A DNA stretch of 64,000 bases from NCBI RefSeq assembly GCF_000170755.1, contig NZ_ABCK01000006.1:62001-126000 (forward strand), written 5' to 3'. The notes beneath the pieces were generated by a model. That model had not been told where the DNA came from and made no database searches. It saw only the letters and a program-made list of their open reading frames with translations. Shown here piece after piece: positions 54,652 to 63,749 of the stretch. A program made the translations under genes and the position numbers. The stretch comes from Lentisphaera araneosa HTCC2155. GTDB lineage: Bacteria; Verrucomicrobiota; Lentisphaeria; Lentisphaerales; Lentisphaeraceae. Each line of letters begins with the position of its first letter. Position 1 is the stretch's first letter.

Positions 54652-56133
54652 TTATTGCGCCTTTCTTTTTCCTTCTAAAGCTTCTTTTTGGTGGCGCTTG
54701 ATTTCTTCTTCTAAGCCTTCTTTACCAATGAGGTTCCTCTTGCCATCCTTGCGGTGGATCCAATAATCTTGGGCATCTACGGAATCAAAATATTGTTTCA
54801 TGCTCTTCTTGAGATCACTAGCTAATTCAGGCATGCTTTCCATGAGGTCCTTAGCTTCTTCAATATCATTAGCGACATCAAATAACTCATATTTTCTGGT
54901 GTAGTAACTGTAATAAAGTTTATGATTTCCACGACGAATAGCGGCTGCGGGGTGAACCGGATCATGGGGTAAACCTTCCCATTTGAGGAAGCGCCATACA
55001 AAGTCTTCGGTACCGCGATTAATCTTGGCATTTTCATCGCCTTCTAAGTAGGCACGAAAGCTGCCGCCATCGAGTTCCAAATCTTGGCTGAGGGCTTCTG
55101 TACCGCCCACTAAATCATAAAAGGTTGGCAAGAAATCCCAGTTGATAATGGGCTGATTACAGTAAGTCCCCGCCTTGATTTTGGGACCTTGAATGACGAA
55201 GGGAACGCGGATGCCACCTTCATATAACCAACGCTTGCCTCCTTTTAATGGAGTGTTTTGACCAGAGGTGTTGGCATAAGAGAAGCCACCATTATCGGAT
55301 GTAAAAATGATGTAGGTATTGTCTTTAATTCCCTGTTTTTCGACTTCGTCTAAAATCATGCCGACACCAATATCTAAATCCTCCACCATAGCGGCAAAAT
55401 CAATAGTTCTTTGGTGCAATTTAGGATGTGTAGTGGCAAGTCGCTTTTTAGTTCTTTCCAGGGTTTTGGCACGGGATTGTAATGAGACGTGAACCGCATA
55501 ATGAGAAATTTGTAGATAAAATGGTTTCTTGGCTTTTGCTTGTTGCGCAATAAAGTCACAGGCACGTTCCGAAATGGTGTAAATTTGTTTAGGATCTTCT
55601 GGGGGGAGCTTTTTCTTATCCTTACCTTTATGCGCTTCGTAATATTCTCCGCCACCATTGCCTGTATAACCATCATGCACGTCAAAACCAGCTACTTCAG
55701 GCTGAAGCTTGGGAACATGCCACTTACCTAGGTGAGCTGTCGCATATTCAGGGTGAACCAAACGGATCGCTTGAGGAATAGTAAACTTATGACTTCTATC
55801 TGGAACTAAGTTATCTCCCGCATTGGTGGTGTGAGCTAAGCGAGTGGGAGTTTGTCCAAACATCAAAGCCGCTCGACTTGGCGCACATTGCGGAGCGCCA
55901 GCATAGGCTTGTGAGAAGATCATTCCCTCCGCTGCCAGGCGTTCTAAATTTGGTGTGTGGTAAATGCCTTTGCGGCTATCTTTGCGATCGGGGTGCATGT
56001 GAACCGAGGTGTCGGCCCAGCCTTGATCATCTGAAAAGATCAAAATGATATTGGGTTTCGATGTCTCAGCTTTGAGTAAGAGGCCCGAGAAAAGGCCTAG
56101 GACTAATAGTGTGTAGAAAGAATTTTTGGTCAT
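54652..56133 (-). CDS. Secreted sulfatase
   Basis: 493 aa with Sec signal (about 1-22). Metal Asp pair in FSDDQGWA (35-36), sulfatase signature C-A-P-S-R at 83-87, FTSDNGGFSYA later and a Lys/Glu-rich C-terminal helix. It belongs to the same broad subfamily as the enzymes at 23651 and 35902 (shared THLGKWH/AHLGKWH and DFAAMVEDLD segments). The start has no clear ribosome-binding site. It is the last gene of the cluster 62293-54652 on the minus strand, 78 bp after the isomerase gene, so desulfation is likely controlled together with the sugar-converting enzymes upstream. Confidence 0.9.
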   Translation of the reverse strand: MTKNSFYTLLVLGLFSGLLLKAETSKPNIILIFSDDQGWADTSVHMHPDRKDSRKGIYHTPNLERLAAEGMIFSQAYAGAPQCAPSRAALMFGQTPTRLAHTTNAGDNLVPDRSHKFTIPQAIRLVHPEYATAHLGKWHVPKLQPEVAGFDVHDGYTGNGGGEYYEAHKGKDKKKLPPEDPKQIYTISERACDFIAQQAKAKKPFYLQISHYAVHVSLQSRAKTLERTKKRLATTHPKLHQRTIDFAAMVEDLDIGVGMILDEVEKQGIKDNTYIIFTSDNGGFSYANTSGQNTPLKGGKRWLYEGGIRVPFVIQGPKIKAGTYCNQPIINWDFLPTFYDLVGGTEALSQDLELDGGSFRAYLEGDENAKINRGTEDFVWRFLKWEGLPHDPVHPAAAIRRGNHKLYYSYYTRKYELFDVANDIEEAKDLMESMPELASDLKKSMKQYFDSVDAQDYWIHRKDGKRNLIGKEGLEEEIKRHQKEALEGKRKAQ

Positions 56134-56211
56134 AATGACGAGCTCATAAAAGGTTAGACTATATAATATAAATCGTAGGATAAGTAGCGTTCTAACAGCG
56201 CAAGCTTGATT

Positions 56212-57063
56212 TCAGGACCAAAACTTTTTGACGAGAGCAATTCCGGCGTCGTAGACTTCTCTTTCGCTAGAGAATAAAGGTCGCCAAAGGTGCAGCGCAG
56301 CAACAATGCCAGGATCATTTTGAGTGAAAGCTTCAATAACAACCCAGCCCTCATAGCCAATTTCTTTAAGTGCGGAAGTATTTTCCTGCCAGTTGACTTG
56401 GCCCTGGCCTGGGATGCCGCGATTACTCTCGGAGTACTGCACATGCTTGATGTGCTTACCGGCCTGCTGAATGGCTTCTGATAGGCTGTATTCTTCCAGG
56501 TGAGCGTGATGTGTGTCGTAGTGAATCCCCAGATTATCGGCGCCAACGGCTTCTACCAATTCTACTGTTTGGGCAAGAGTATTTGTGAGGTGGGATTCAA
56601 AGCGATTGAGGTACTCAATAGTGAGCAGTACATCTTTGCCTTTTGCGTAGTCCGCAAGTTCGCGAAGGCCTTTGATGGCCCAATTCATTTCCTCGCTACT
56701 TGGTGCTTTTCCCGTCAGTACTCCGGGAGCTGAATGAAAGGGTCCACAAAGAGCTTCACTTCCCAAAATTGCCGAGCAATCCACGGCCCATTTAAGATGT
56801 TGCAAAGCTGCTTCTCGACATTTTTCATCCGGCGAAATAAGGTTCCTATCCTCTAGGCAAGCCGTAGAAGTCGTACATTCAAGGCCGAGATCATCCAAGG
56901 CTTCTTTTACTTTTTTATAATGCTCCAAATCACCCTCAAAAAGAGGGATTTCTACACCGTCATAGCCGGCGTTCTTTAAGTCATTGAAGATGGGAAAGTG
57001 CTTCTCTTCAACAAAGGGGGTCCAGAGCATCATATTGATGCCGACTTTATTTTTTTTATTCAT
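56212..57063 (-). CDS. Sugar isomerase/epimerase (xylose-isomerase-like TIM barrel)
   Basis: 283 aa, cytoplasmic. AP-endonuclease-2-type TIM barrel similar to the D-tagatose/D-psicose 3-epimerase group: NAGYDGVEIPLFE, metal-ligand Glu in TIEYLNRFES, Asp in HYDTHHAHLEE, His in KHVQYSESNRG with GIPGQG, and last Glu in VVIEAF. These four residues hold Mn or Mg in the family. It would epimerise or isomerise a keto-sugar. AGGA ribosome site before the ATG. It sits between the ThuA-dehydrogenase fusion and the sulfatase and together with the Gfo/Idh gene suggests a 3-keto-sugar or inositol-like route. Confidence 0.83.
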   Translation of the reverse strand: MNKKNKVGINMMLWTPFVEEKHFPIFNDLKNAGYDGVEIPLFEGDLEHYKKVKEALDDLGLECTTSTACLEDRNLISPDEKCREAALQHLKWAVDCSAILGSEALCGPFHSAPGVLTGKAPSSEEMNWAIKGLRELADYAKGKDVLLTIEYLNRFESHLTNTLAQTVELVEAVGADNLGIHYDTHHAHLEEYSLSEAIQQAGKHIKHVQYSESNRGIPGQGQVNWQENTSALKEIGYEGWVVIEAFTQNDPGIVAALHLWRPLFSSEREVYDAGIALVKKFWS

Positions 57064-57099
57064 GTTCGTCCTAAGATGATTTTATTAATAGCCTTATCT

Positions 57100-57230
57100 T
57101 TATGCCAAGCAGGAGCTTGGCATTCCCAGGTAAGTAGTCCACGCTTCAGTGTGAGGGAGAATGAAGTGTTCCGAGTTAGGTATGTAGTCCACGCTTTAGC
57201 GTGCGGGAGAATAAGCAAACTAAAGTTTGA
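57100..57230. repeat. Short hairpins related to the array family
   Basis: CCAAGC-AGGA-GCTTGG near 57112, then two copies of an AGTCCACGC unit: CACGC-TTCA-GTGTG near 57140 and CACGC-TTTA-GCGTG near 57193. The same unit at 63346 is split by the MITE-like element. Confidence 0.65.
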
Positions 57231-57244
57231 ACTACGAGCCGGTT

Positions 57245-60200
57245 TTATTTTTTCTCTTTGATTTTTAGGGTTTGGATGTAGGCGGCGACGTCTTTCATGG
57301 CTTGCTCATCCTTGAGAAGCTTGGCCGAGGCCTGCATCATTTTTCCCGTTTTATCACCGCTACCATTACCGCGAATTCCCTCTTTGAAATTGTGGAGTTG
57401 CTTAACGATGTAGTAATCTGGAAGTCCAGTGAGAGCCGGTACTTTCAATTCTTTGAGACCGCTACCGTCGGGTTGGTGGCAGGCAAAACAGTTATTGTAA
57501 AGAACCTTGCCTTTTACAGGGTCGCCGGCGAGTGTTGGCTTTGGCTGTTTAATTGTCTGCGTGCGAATATAAGCCGAGAGGTCAGCCATTTGCTGAGTCG
57601 AGAAGTCTTGCATAAGGACTTTCATGGCATAGCCGTCGGCATCGTTAACATCACCCCCGCGAATACCCTGCTTAAACTTCTGCATTTGACTCTGGAGGTA
57701 CCAATCGGAGAGCTGAGATAAGCCAGGAGCACGCTCACTTGCGTGACCCGCAAAATCTTCGCCATGGCAGACGATACAGGCGGCGGCTAATGTTTTGCCA
57801 TTGGCCGCATCACCTTCGACAATGACGGGTTCAAAGCCAGTCAAGCTATTGGCGAGTTCATTGAGGCCGATATCGATGTTGTTATTTGATGAGAAGATGG
57901 CAAGGGGCATTTTGCTGGCGGGTGCAGCGTCGTCGGCTAGGGCCTTGAGGCGTGTTATTTGCTCAGCACTAAAGTTCATATCATTGACATTCTCGAGCCC
58001 TTTGATAAAGAGCTCGGTTCTTTTCTCATTTTTAGTATTGATCAATTCCACAAGTTTGATGAGCTCATCAGGGCTCTTTTCAAAAGCCTGAGCCGCGAGT
58101 AAACTTTCAATCGCGGTAACTTTTTTGACGATCTTTTCAGAAGAAAGCTGAATGAGCTCAGGCTCGGTGTACCAAACGGTGCCCGTAGCTTCTGTCCAAC
58201 CGCCAAATAGGCCGAAGAGCAGTGCGCCGCTTGTGGCTTTAACTCGGAAGTTGACTTGGATTTTAGTCCATTCGTCTTTTGTACCCTGCAACATTTCACT
58301 GGTGGCTTCCACCACATCACGTCCTGCCGCACGTAAATAGACGCCGCGTTCTGCCGATTTGAAGTCTTTCATTTTGACCCACATTGAATAGAGGTATTGA
58401 CCAGGCTCGAGTCTTTGGACTTGAAGAACTTCAGCACCGCCGCCATTAGTGGATTCAACGCGCACGGAGTGTTTGCCCTTGCGGACAACTGATGAATCCA
58501 TACTCATTTTAACTTCAGCTTTATTTCTGTGAGCCTTTAAAATCCATCTGACAGGTTTTCCATTTTTCATTTCTTCAAAAGAGGGGTTCTGCATGAGGTT
58601 TTTGATCTTTGTTTCTTGCTTCTCAACGATTCCTTCTTTAGCACGGTCTCGCTCGGGTAAGTCGGTAATAAATTGATCCACTAATGAACCTCCATGGCGA
58701 ACGAAGGCTAAATTAAAGGCTGGCTGTAAAGCTTGTTTACCATTGACCTTAGCTTTTATTGTTTTGTAGAGAATGAGGCCCGTTTCAGAAGAGGACGGCA
58801 TGATGCTAAGACTTAGGAGAATATGGCGCAGGGTATTCGCGTCTCTTTCATTGAGCATTGCCGTGAGCAGCTGGGTGTTTTCAGCTGTAGGAGGCAAAAC
58901 GCGAACAGCATTTTTACGAACGGCAGCTGAACGGTGTTTTAAGGCTTCTTGAGCGACTTTGAGGGCTTCAGGATTTGAACCATCTAATTGACCGAGGCCG
59001 TGAAGTGACCATAGAGCATGAATGACAGCGGGATTGGAGTCGAGATCGACGATTTCTTTGGATTTGGCCATTTCGATGAGCAGGGGAATGGCATCCATAC
59101 GCTTTTGCTGAACAATCTTTTGCTGAGCCATCATGCGCCAAAAGAGGTTGTTGTTATTAAAAGTATCCACTAATTTTGCCGTGTTGGCTTTACTTAAATC
59201 GAGAACTTTGTTGGCCTTACCGTCTTTGTGTGTGATGCGGTAGATACGGCCGTGAGATTTATCACGCAGGGGATTTTGCATCTGTCCTCCATGAAGCATG
59301 ATGAGGTTGTGCCAATCCAGCATGTAGAGCTGACCGTCGGGACCAGTAATGCCTTTGATCGGTGCTGTGTATTCATCGAAACTAGCGACCAGGCTTTCTC
59401 CATTGCGAGCGCGGTAGCTTCCCTCGTTATCGGGTTCGAGGAAGTATTGCCCGAGCAGTTTTCCTGTAGGACCACCGATGAAAGCGCCTTTATTCCAGTA
59501 TTTCTCTGGGAAAGAGCGTGCGGTATAAATGTCGAAGTTGGAACCGGCGGTATAGCCACCAAATTGATCACCCTGACGAGTGATCGTGAGGGGGTAATAA
59601 GTCCAGTGATCAAAAATAGGGAGTGAAGATATTTTCTTGAGTCCCACGGCATCAAAATAGGGGTAGGGAGCGTGAATGTGTTTTGCTGGACCCTTGTTTG
59701 CGGTAGATGCAAAAATTTCAAAATCTTCGGTGAATCCCAAGCCCCAGCTATTATCACCTAGATTACTAATGGGAGTGAAATTACTCCCGTCCACATCCAT
59801 ACGCCAAATGCCAGCTGAGAAACGATTGCCGCCATTCTCATCGACGTGACCGCCGCCGCCAAGACACCCATAGATGTAGTTGTCGAAGCTATAAGTTAGA
59901 TTGCTTGGACCACCGTGGAGATCACCCAAGCCCCAGCCTGTGTTGATCTGTTTGATCACATCGGCTTTATCATCACCCGTGGTGTCTTTGAGGAAATACA
60001 TGTGGGGTGCTTGAGCGAGGATAATGCCGCCATTAACCCAGCAGATGCCGGTGTGAAGTTTAAAGCCTTCGGCAAAAATGGTGAATTTATCCAAAATGCC
60101 GTCGCCGTTTGTATCTTCACAAATTTTGATGCGATCACGGCCCTTGCCTTGAGGAATGGTGGGGTACTCCACTGTTTCGGCTACAAACATGCGTCCACGG

Positions 60201-61105
60201 TCATCCCAAGTGATATCGATGGGGTTGACGATGTTAGGCTCGTGAGCAATAAGCTGGGCCTCAAAGCCATCTTCCAAAACGAGGCATTTGGCCGATTCTT
60301 GGGGGCTGATTTGATTTTGAATCATTTGGGGATCTTGGCGACCCTCGAAATTGTGTAAACTCTTCTTTACATCATCGCGGTAAGTCATCAATGGGATGTC
60401 TTTGTTGATGAGAGGAGTCTTTTGTGAGGCCCATACAGTGGCAGCGGTGATCATTTTCTGAAAGTGACGATTTTCCCAAACGCGGCCATCGTGACCGTGA
60501 GCGGTATAGAAAACTCGACCCTTGCCTTGATTTCGAACCCAAGTCCAAGGTTCTTTGCGTCCCTTGTCATCTCGAGTTTGCAGGTCAGTACGGTCGTCAT
60601 TCAAGTTTTTGTGGACGTAAGTTTCGTCCCAGGTGAAAAACTCTGGAATACCCCCAAGCGCGGGGTGATTTTCCTGACCCTTGACGTGATTAGCTGCAAA
60701 CCAGCCTTTGCCATGGCCCTTGAATTCACCCCCAATGAGCGAGACAAAACGCTTGTCGCCTTCAAAGGCTCCGCAAGTATTGTGGACACCCACAAAACCG
60801 CCACCCTTTTCAACGAAGTCGATGAGCGCATCGATACGCTCGGGTTTGTCATTGGCAGCACTCAAATAAAGGATGACCACATCATATTTTGAGAGCGTCT
60901 CTGGATTGAGAGCATCTTTGTCAGAGGTGTAGGTCAATTCAACTCTATACCTTAAAAAATGAGGAAGCAGTTTATGGTGATTGATCCTGCCGTTATGACC
61001 GCTGTCGGTTGTAGGGCCACCGCCACTAATGAAAAGTGCCTTGATGCTTTCGGCACTGGCGCTCTGTAAGAAGAGCAGGCAGCTGATGAAAAGTATAAAT
61101 CGCAT
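57245..61105 (-). CDS. ThuA - heme dehydrogenase - CBM - double cytochrome c fusion
   Basis: 1286 aa, exported (signal MRFILFISCLLFLQSASA). In order: ThuA domain about 20-240 (ALFISGGGPTTDSGHNGRIN, YDVVILYLSAAN, GGGFVGVHNTCG); PVC dehydrogenase propeller about 265-640 (FEAQLIAHEPNIVNPIDITW, DTNGDGILDKFTIFAEGF); HEAT-like repeats about 650-830; a CBM4/9-like beta-sandwich about 865-1020 (NLMQNPSFEEMKNGKPVRW); and two cytochrome c domains with CIVCH and CFACH, both followed by the same KQGIRGG/KEGIRGN stretch. It should oxidise a sugar in the periplasm and move electrons through its hemes. It joins in one chain what 49584-50579 and 46978-49569 encode separately. Ribosome site AAGGAA. Confidence 0.87.
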   Translation of the reverse strand: MRFILFISCLLFLQSASAESIKALFISGGGPTTDSGHNGRINHHKLLPHFLRYRVELTYTSDKDALNPETLSKYDVVILYLSAANDKPERIDALIDFVEKGGGFVGVHNTCGAFEGDKRFVSLIGGEFKGHGKGWFAANHVKGQENHPALGGIPEFFTWDETYVHKNLNDDRTDLQTRDDKGRKEPWTWVRNQGKGRVFYTAHGHDGRVWENRHFQKMITAATVWASQKTPLINKDIPLMTYRDDVKKSLHNFEGRQDPQMIQNQISPQESAKCLVLEDGFEAQLIAHEPNIVNPIDITWDDRGRMFVAETVEYPTIPQGKGRDRIKICEDTNGDGILDKFTIFAEGFKLHTGICWVNGGIILAQAPHMYFLKDTTGDDKADVIKQINTGWGLGDLHGGPSNLTYSFDNYIYGCLGGGGHVDENGGNRFSAGIWRMDVDGSNFTPISNLGDNSWGLGFTEDFEIFASTANKGPAKHIHAPYPYFDAVGLKKISSLPIFDHWTYYPLTITRQGDQFGGYTAGSNFDIYTARSFPEKYWNKGAFIGGPTGKLLGQYFLEPDNEGSYRARNGESLVASFDEYTAPIKGITGPDGQLYMLDWHNLIMLHGGQMQNPLRDKSHGRIYRITHKDGKANKVLDLSKANTAKLVDTFNNNNLFWRMMAQQKIVQQKRMDAIPLLIEMAKSKEIVDLDSNPAVIHALWSLHGLGQLDGSNPEALKVAQEALKHRSAAVRKNAVRVLPPTAENTQLLTAMLNERDANTLRHILLSLSIMPSSSETGLILYKTIKAKVNGKQALQPAFNLAFVRHGGSLVDQFITDLPERDRAKEGIVEKQETKIKNLMQNPSFEEMKNGKPVRWILKAHRNKAEVKMSMDSSVVRKGKHSVRVESTNGGGAEVLQVQRLEPGQYLYSMWVKMKDFKSAERGVYLRAAGRDVVEATSEMLQGTKDEWTKIQVNFRVKATSGALLFGLFGGWTEATGTVWYTEPELIQLSSEKIVKKVTAIESLLAAQAFEKSPDELIKLVELINTKNEKRTELFIKGLENVNDMNFSAEQITRLKALADDAAPASKMPLAIFSSNNNIDIGLNELANSLTGFEPVIVEGDAANGKTLAAACIVCHGEDFAGHASERAPGLSQLSDWYLQSQMQKFKQGIRGGDVNDADGYAMKVLMQDFSTQQMADLSAYIRTQTIKQPKPTLAGDPVKGKVLYNNCFACHQPDGSGLKELKVPALTGLPDYYIVKQLHNFKEGIRGNGSGDKTGKMMQASAKLLKDEQAMKDVAAYIQTLKIKEKK

Positions 61106-61180
61106 AAAGTTTCCTTGTTTTTTAAAGTATGTTAATAAATGCTAAGACTTGGAATAGCCTATTGAAATTTTTTAGTGAGT

Positions 61181-62293
61181 TTATTTAGAAAAAGTCCATT
61201 CAGGAAGCATGATCTTTTTGCCTCCATTCATAGCGGATTCGTGGGAGAGAATTCCCGAACAAGTGATATTGGCTCCTTGGCGCGCATTGGGGTAGGGCTC
61301 ACGTTCGTTGATGATCGCATCCAGAAGTTCGTGCACGAGATGCGGGTGAGAACCACCGTGACCGCCGCCTTGGGCAAAGGAGAGGTGAGTATTATCATCG
61401 TCGTATACGCCTTTAGTAGTGAATTTCGCAATGGAACCGGGTAGGCGGTGAGCGTAATCGGGAACTTCTACGCGCTCAGGGCTTTCTCCCGTGTGCATGA
61501 TGTGACCATCATCTTCGATAAGGCTCCATTCGAATGATTTTTTCGAGCAGTGAACATCAAAACTCTCGCGGTATTGACGAGCCACATCAAAGAGTGAACG
61601 TGTGACTTCTGCATAGAGATCAGAATTTCTGAACTTAATATGAGCCGATTCAATACAGAAAGGTGAGCCATATTGAGCGTGCATCGCTTCATCGATCGTA
61701 CCCGAGCCAATGCATTGAACCGATTCCGCTTCGTTGCCGCCGATGGCGAGTGTCGGAGAAATAGCGTGAGTCGCATTATACATGGGAGGAAGTCCTTCCC
61801 AGTAACCCGGCCAGCCAGCCATATCCTGCTGATGCGATGAGCGCAAAAATTGTAATTTGCCCATTTCACCTTTGTCGTAGAGTTCTTTGACGTAGAGGTA
61901 TTCGCGACTATAGACCACGGTCTCCATCATCATGTAAGTTTTACCCGATTTTTCCTGAGCTTCCACAATGCGTTTGCAGTCTTCTACAGACATGGCCATG
62001 GGGATGGTGCAGGCGGCGTGCTTGCCCGCTTCCAATGCTGCGACGGTTTGATCGGCATGCATAAAGGGAGGCGTGTTGATGTGAACGATGTCGATCTCGG
62101 GATCTTTCAAAAGTTCTTCGTAATCGGTGTAACGTTTTTCGACCTTATAAGTATCGCCGATTTGATTGAGGCTCTCTTCATTGCGCTGGCAGATAGCGTA
62201 CATATTGGCATTTTCATGAGCCTGATAGATAGGGATAAATTCTGCACCAAAGCTGAGGCCGACAATAGCAATATTTAATTTTTTTGCTGACAT
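61181..62293 (-). CDS. Gfo/Idh/MocA-family oxidoreductase
   Basis: 370 aa, no signal. Rossmann NAD(P)-binding start (KLNIAIVGLSFGAEFIPIYQ, with a slightly altered G-x-G pattern) and a C-terminal alpha/beta domain with QQDMAGWPGYWEGLPPMYNA and HAISPTLAIGG. The usual E-K-P motif after the cofactor site is replaced by T-I-P (HAACTIPMAMS), so the catalytic Lys of many family members is missing. It could still act through His/Asp residues or bind a different ligand. AAGGAA ribosome site. First gene of the minus-strand cluster and divergent from the AraC-type regulator at 62591. Confidence 0.85.
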   Translation of the reverse strand: MSAKKLNIAIVGLSFGAEFIPIYQAHENANMYAICQRNEESLNQIGDTYKVEKRYTDYEELLKDPEIDIVHINTPPFMHADQTVAALEAGKHAACTIPMAMSVEDCKRIVEAQEKSGKTYMMMETVVYSREYLYVKELYDKGEMGKLQFLRSSHQQDMAGWPGYWEGLPPMYNATHAISPTLAIGGNEAESVQCIGSGTIDEAMHAQYGSPFCIESAHIKFRNSDLYAEVTRSLFDVARQYRESFDVHCSKKSFEWSLIEDDGHIMHTGESPERVEVPDYAHRLPGSIAKFTTKGVYDDDNTHLSFAQGGGHGGSHPHLVHELLDAIINEREPYPNARQGANITCSGILSHESAMNGGKKIMLPEWTFSK

Positions 62294-62590
62294 AGAGAAT
62301 TCCTTGTTTTATATATGATAATGTTTTTATATAATAAAAATTGGTTGATTTGACCCAAAAATAGTAAAAAGACGTCGTCTGTTTTTTCGCTGTGTTGAGT
62401 GGGTAACGCAACAATGTCTTTAATTATATTTTTGTTGATTTGGTCTATTATAAAGTTCATATCTACATATAACTTGTAGGAAAAGTGTCTAATTTTAGGA
62501 GAATAGCGTTTTTGTTTTTTGGGTTATTTGTATTTCATCATGTGTAATGTACTTATTCATCTCTTATCAAATATTGGTGAATAAAGTTTT
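62294..62590. promoter_or_regulatory. Divergent regulatory region between oxidoreductase operon and AraC regulator
   Basis: 297 bp, AT-rich. Two direct repeats with the core GTTGATTTG lie at 62344-62352 and 62434-62442, 90 bp apart, each followed by GACC or GTC. AraC-type regulators often bind spaced direct repeats, so these are candidate operators. A TATAAAG stretch at about 62448 may be a promoter -10 element. Confidence 0.4.
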
Positions 62591-63325
62591 ATGGAAGTTT
62601 TTGAATCATTAAATGACTGTGTGATTAGCGAAGATTTTTTTCGTGTGTTCGATGATATCAAGGGTGTGCTTTTCTTTGTTAAAAATCGTCAATGTGAACT
62701 GATTTGGGCAAACCCTCGATTGGCAGAGCACTGCGGTTTCTCGAATGTGGAAGATTTGGTACATGCCCAAGATGATTTTAAGATTCATTCTGTAGAAATG
62801 GCTCAACAGTACCGTGAAGATGACCTCCAAGTGATGGAGTCGGGTACGAGCAAAGAGGGCATCGTCGAATTGTTTCCCAACTACCTCGGAGACCTCAGTT
62901 GGTTTGTAACGAAAAAGATTCCTTTGTTCAACAAAGAATGTGAAGTTCTAGGTTTATACGGCATCATGCAGACTTATGAAAATTCCGGAAAACTGGGGCG
63001 ACCGCTTGGTGAGATTTCCAAAGCCTTAGAGTATATCAAAGCCCACTATACCGAAAAGATTTCCAATAAAACTTTGGCTCGAGAAACGGGCATGTCGGTG
63101 CGCCCCTTTGAAAAGCGCTTCAAGGAAGTCTTTAACAGTACGCCGCATCAGTACATTATTAAACTGCGAATCCTCAAGGCCTGTGACCTGCTCTTATCCA
63201 AGAATAAAAGCATCATTGACGTCGCCACCGAAATGGGTTTCTACGATCAGAGTGCCTTTAACTTACACTTCAAAAAACAAGTCGGCATGACCCCACTCAA
63301 ATACATCAAAAAGCATAGTTCGTAA
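62591..63325 (+). CDS. AraC-family regulator with N-terminal PAS domain
   Basis: 244 aa. Residues about 15-125 read as a PAS domain (FDDIKGVLFFVKNRQCELIW, NPRLAEHCGF, TKKIPLFNKECEVLGLYGIM), followed by a full AraC/XylS double helix-turn-helix at about 140-240 (NKTLARETGMSVRPFEKRFKEV; SIIDVATEMGFYDQSAFNLHF; GMTPLKYIKKH). A PAS sensor in place of the usual cupin-type arabinose-binding domain suggests it responds to a small ligand or redox cue. Divergent placement makes it the probable regulator of the 62293-54652 cluster. The ribosome-binding site is weak. Confidence 0.87.
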   Translation: MEVFESLNDCVISEDFFRVFDDIKGVLFFVKNRQCELIWANPRLAEHCGFSNVEDLVHAQDDFKIHSVEMAQQYREDDLQVMESGTSKEGIVELFPNYLGDLSWFVTKKIPLFNKECEVLGLYGIMQTYENSGKLGRPLGEISKALEYIKAHYTEKISNKTLARETGMSVRPFEKRFKEVFNSTPHQYIIKLRILKACDLLLSKNKSIIDVATEMGFYDQSAFNLHFKKQVGMTPLKYIKKHSS

Positions 63326-63355
63326 CTTGATTTGGTAAGTAGTCCACGCTTCAGC

Positions 63356-63599
63356 GGCTGTGTGAAAAATACTTTTTTAGGTGTAGAGCACCGATAGAAA
63401 ATAGCGTGTGGTGTAGCCACACGTAGATGATAATAAAATGAATGGAGGGCTCGCGGATGTGAGTCCGGCATAGTGTATCGAACCCAAGTTTGGGCCCTAG
63501 CTTAATTCCGAACCCATTTTCATGCCCCTGACGGAGCATGCTACAATTTGTCGGGCTTCCAGCCCTAACGTGAGCTGTATTTTTGTTTTTCACACAGCC
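63356..63599. mobile_element. MITE-like element, copy 2
   Basis: 244 bp with terminal inverted repeats GGCTGTGTGAAAAA and TTTTTCACACAGCC. A 7-bp direct repeat CTTCAGC flanks it (with one extra T on the right). It splits a CACGC-TTCA-GCGTG hairpin of the kind intact at 57193. Inside are hairpins equivalent to those in copy 1 (26712-26960) with paired changes, such as GGGC-TTCCA-GCCC in place of GGAC-CTTCA-GTCC. It encodes no protein. Confidence 0.7.
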
Positions 63600-63749
63600 T
63601 CTTCAGCGTGCGTGAGAAAAGTTAGAGATATCAATGGTGAATTATATGCCTTACCACTACTTAAATTACAAAAGCTAAAGGTTCCTTGTTATAAAGTTCG
63701 ATTTTCTTCGATTCAACTAGTATAACGTTGATTAATTTTAGGATGAAAT

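Noticed and set aside
63247-63593. Minus-strand frames of 74 and 80 codons near the right end
   Set aside because: They overlap the MITE-like element and the AraC gene end and have no ribosome site or family pattern.
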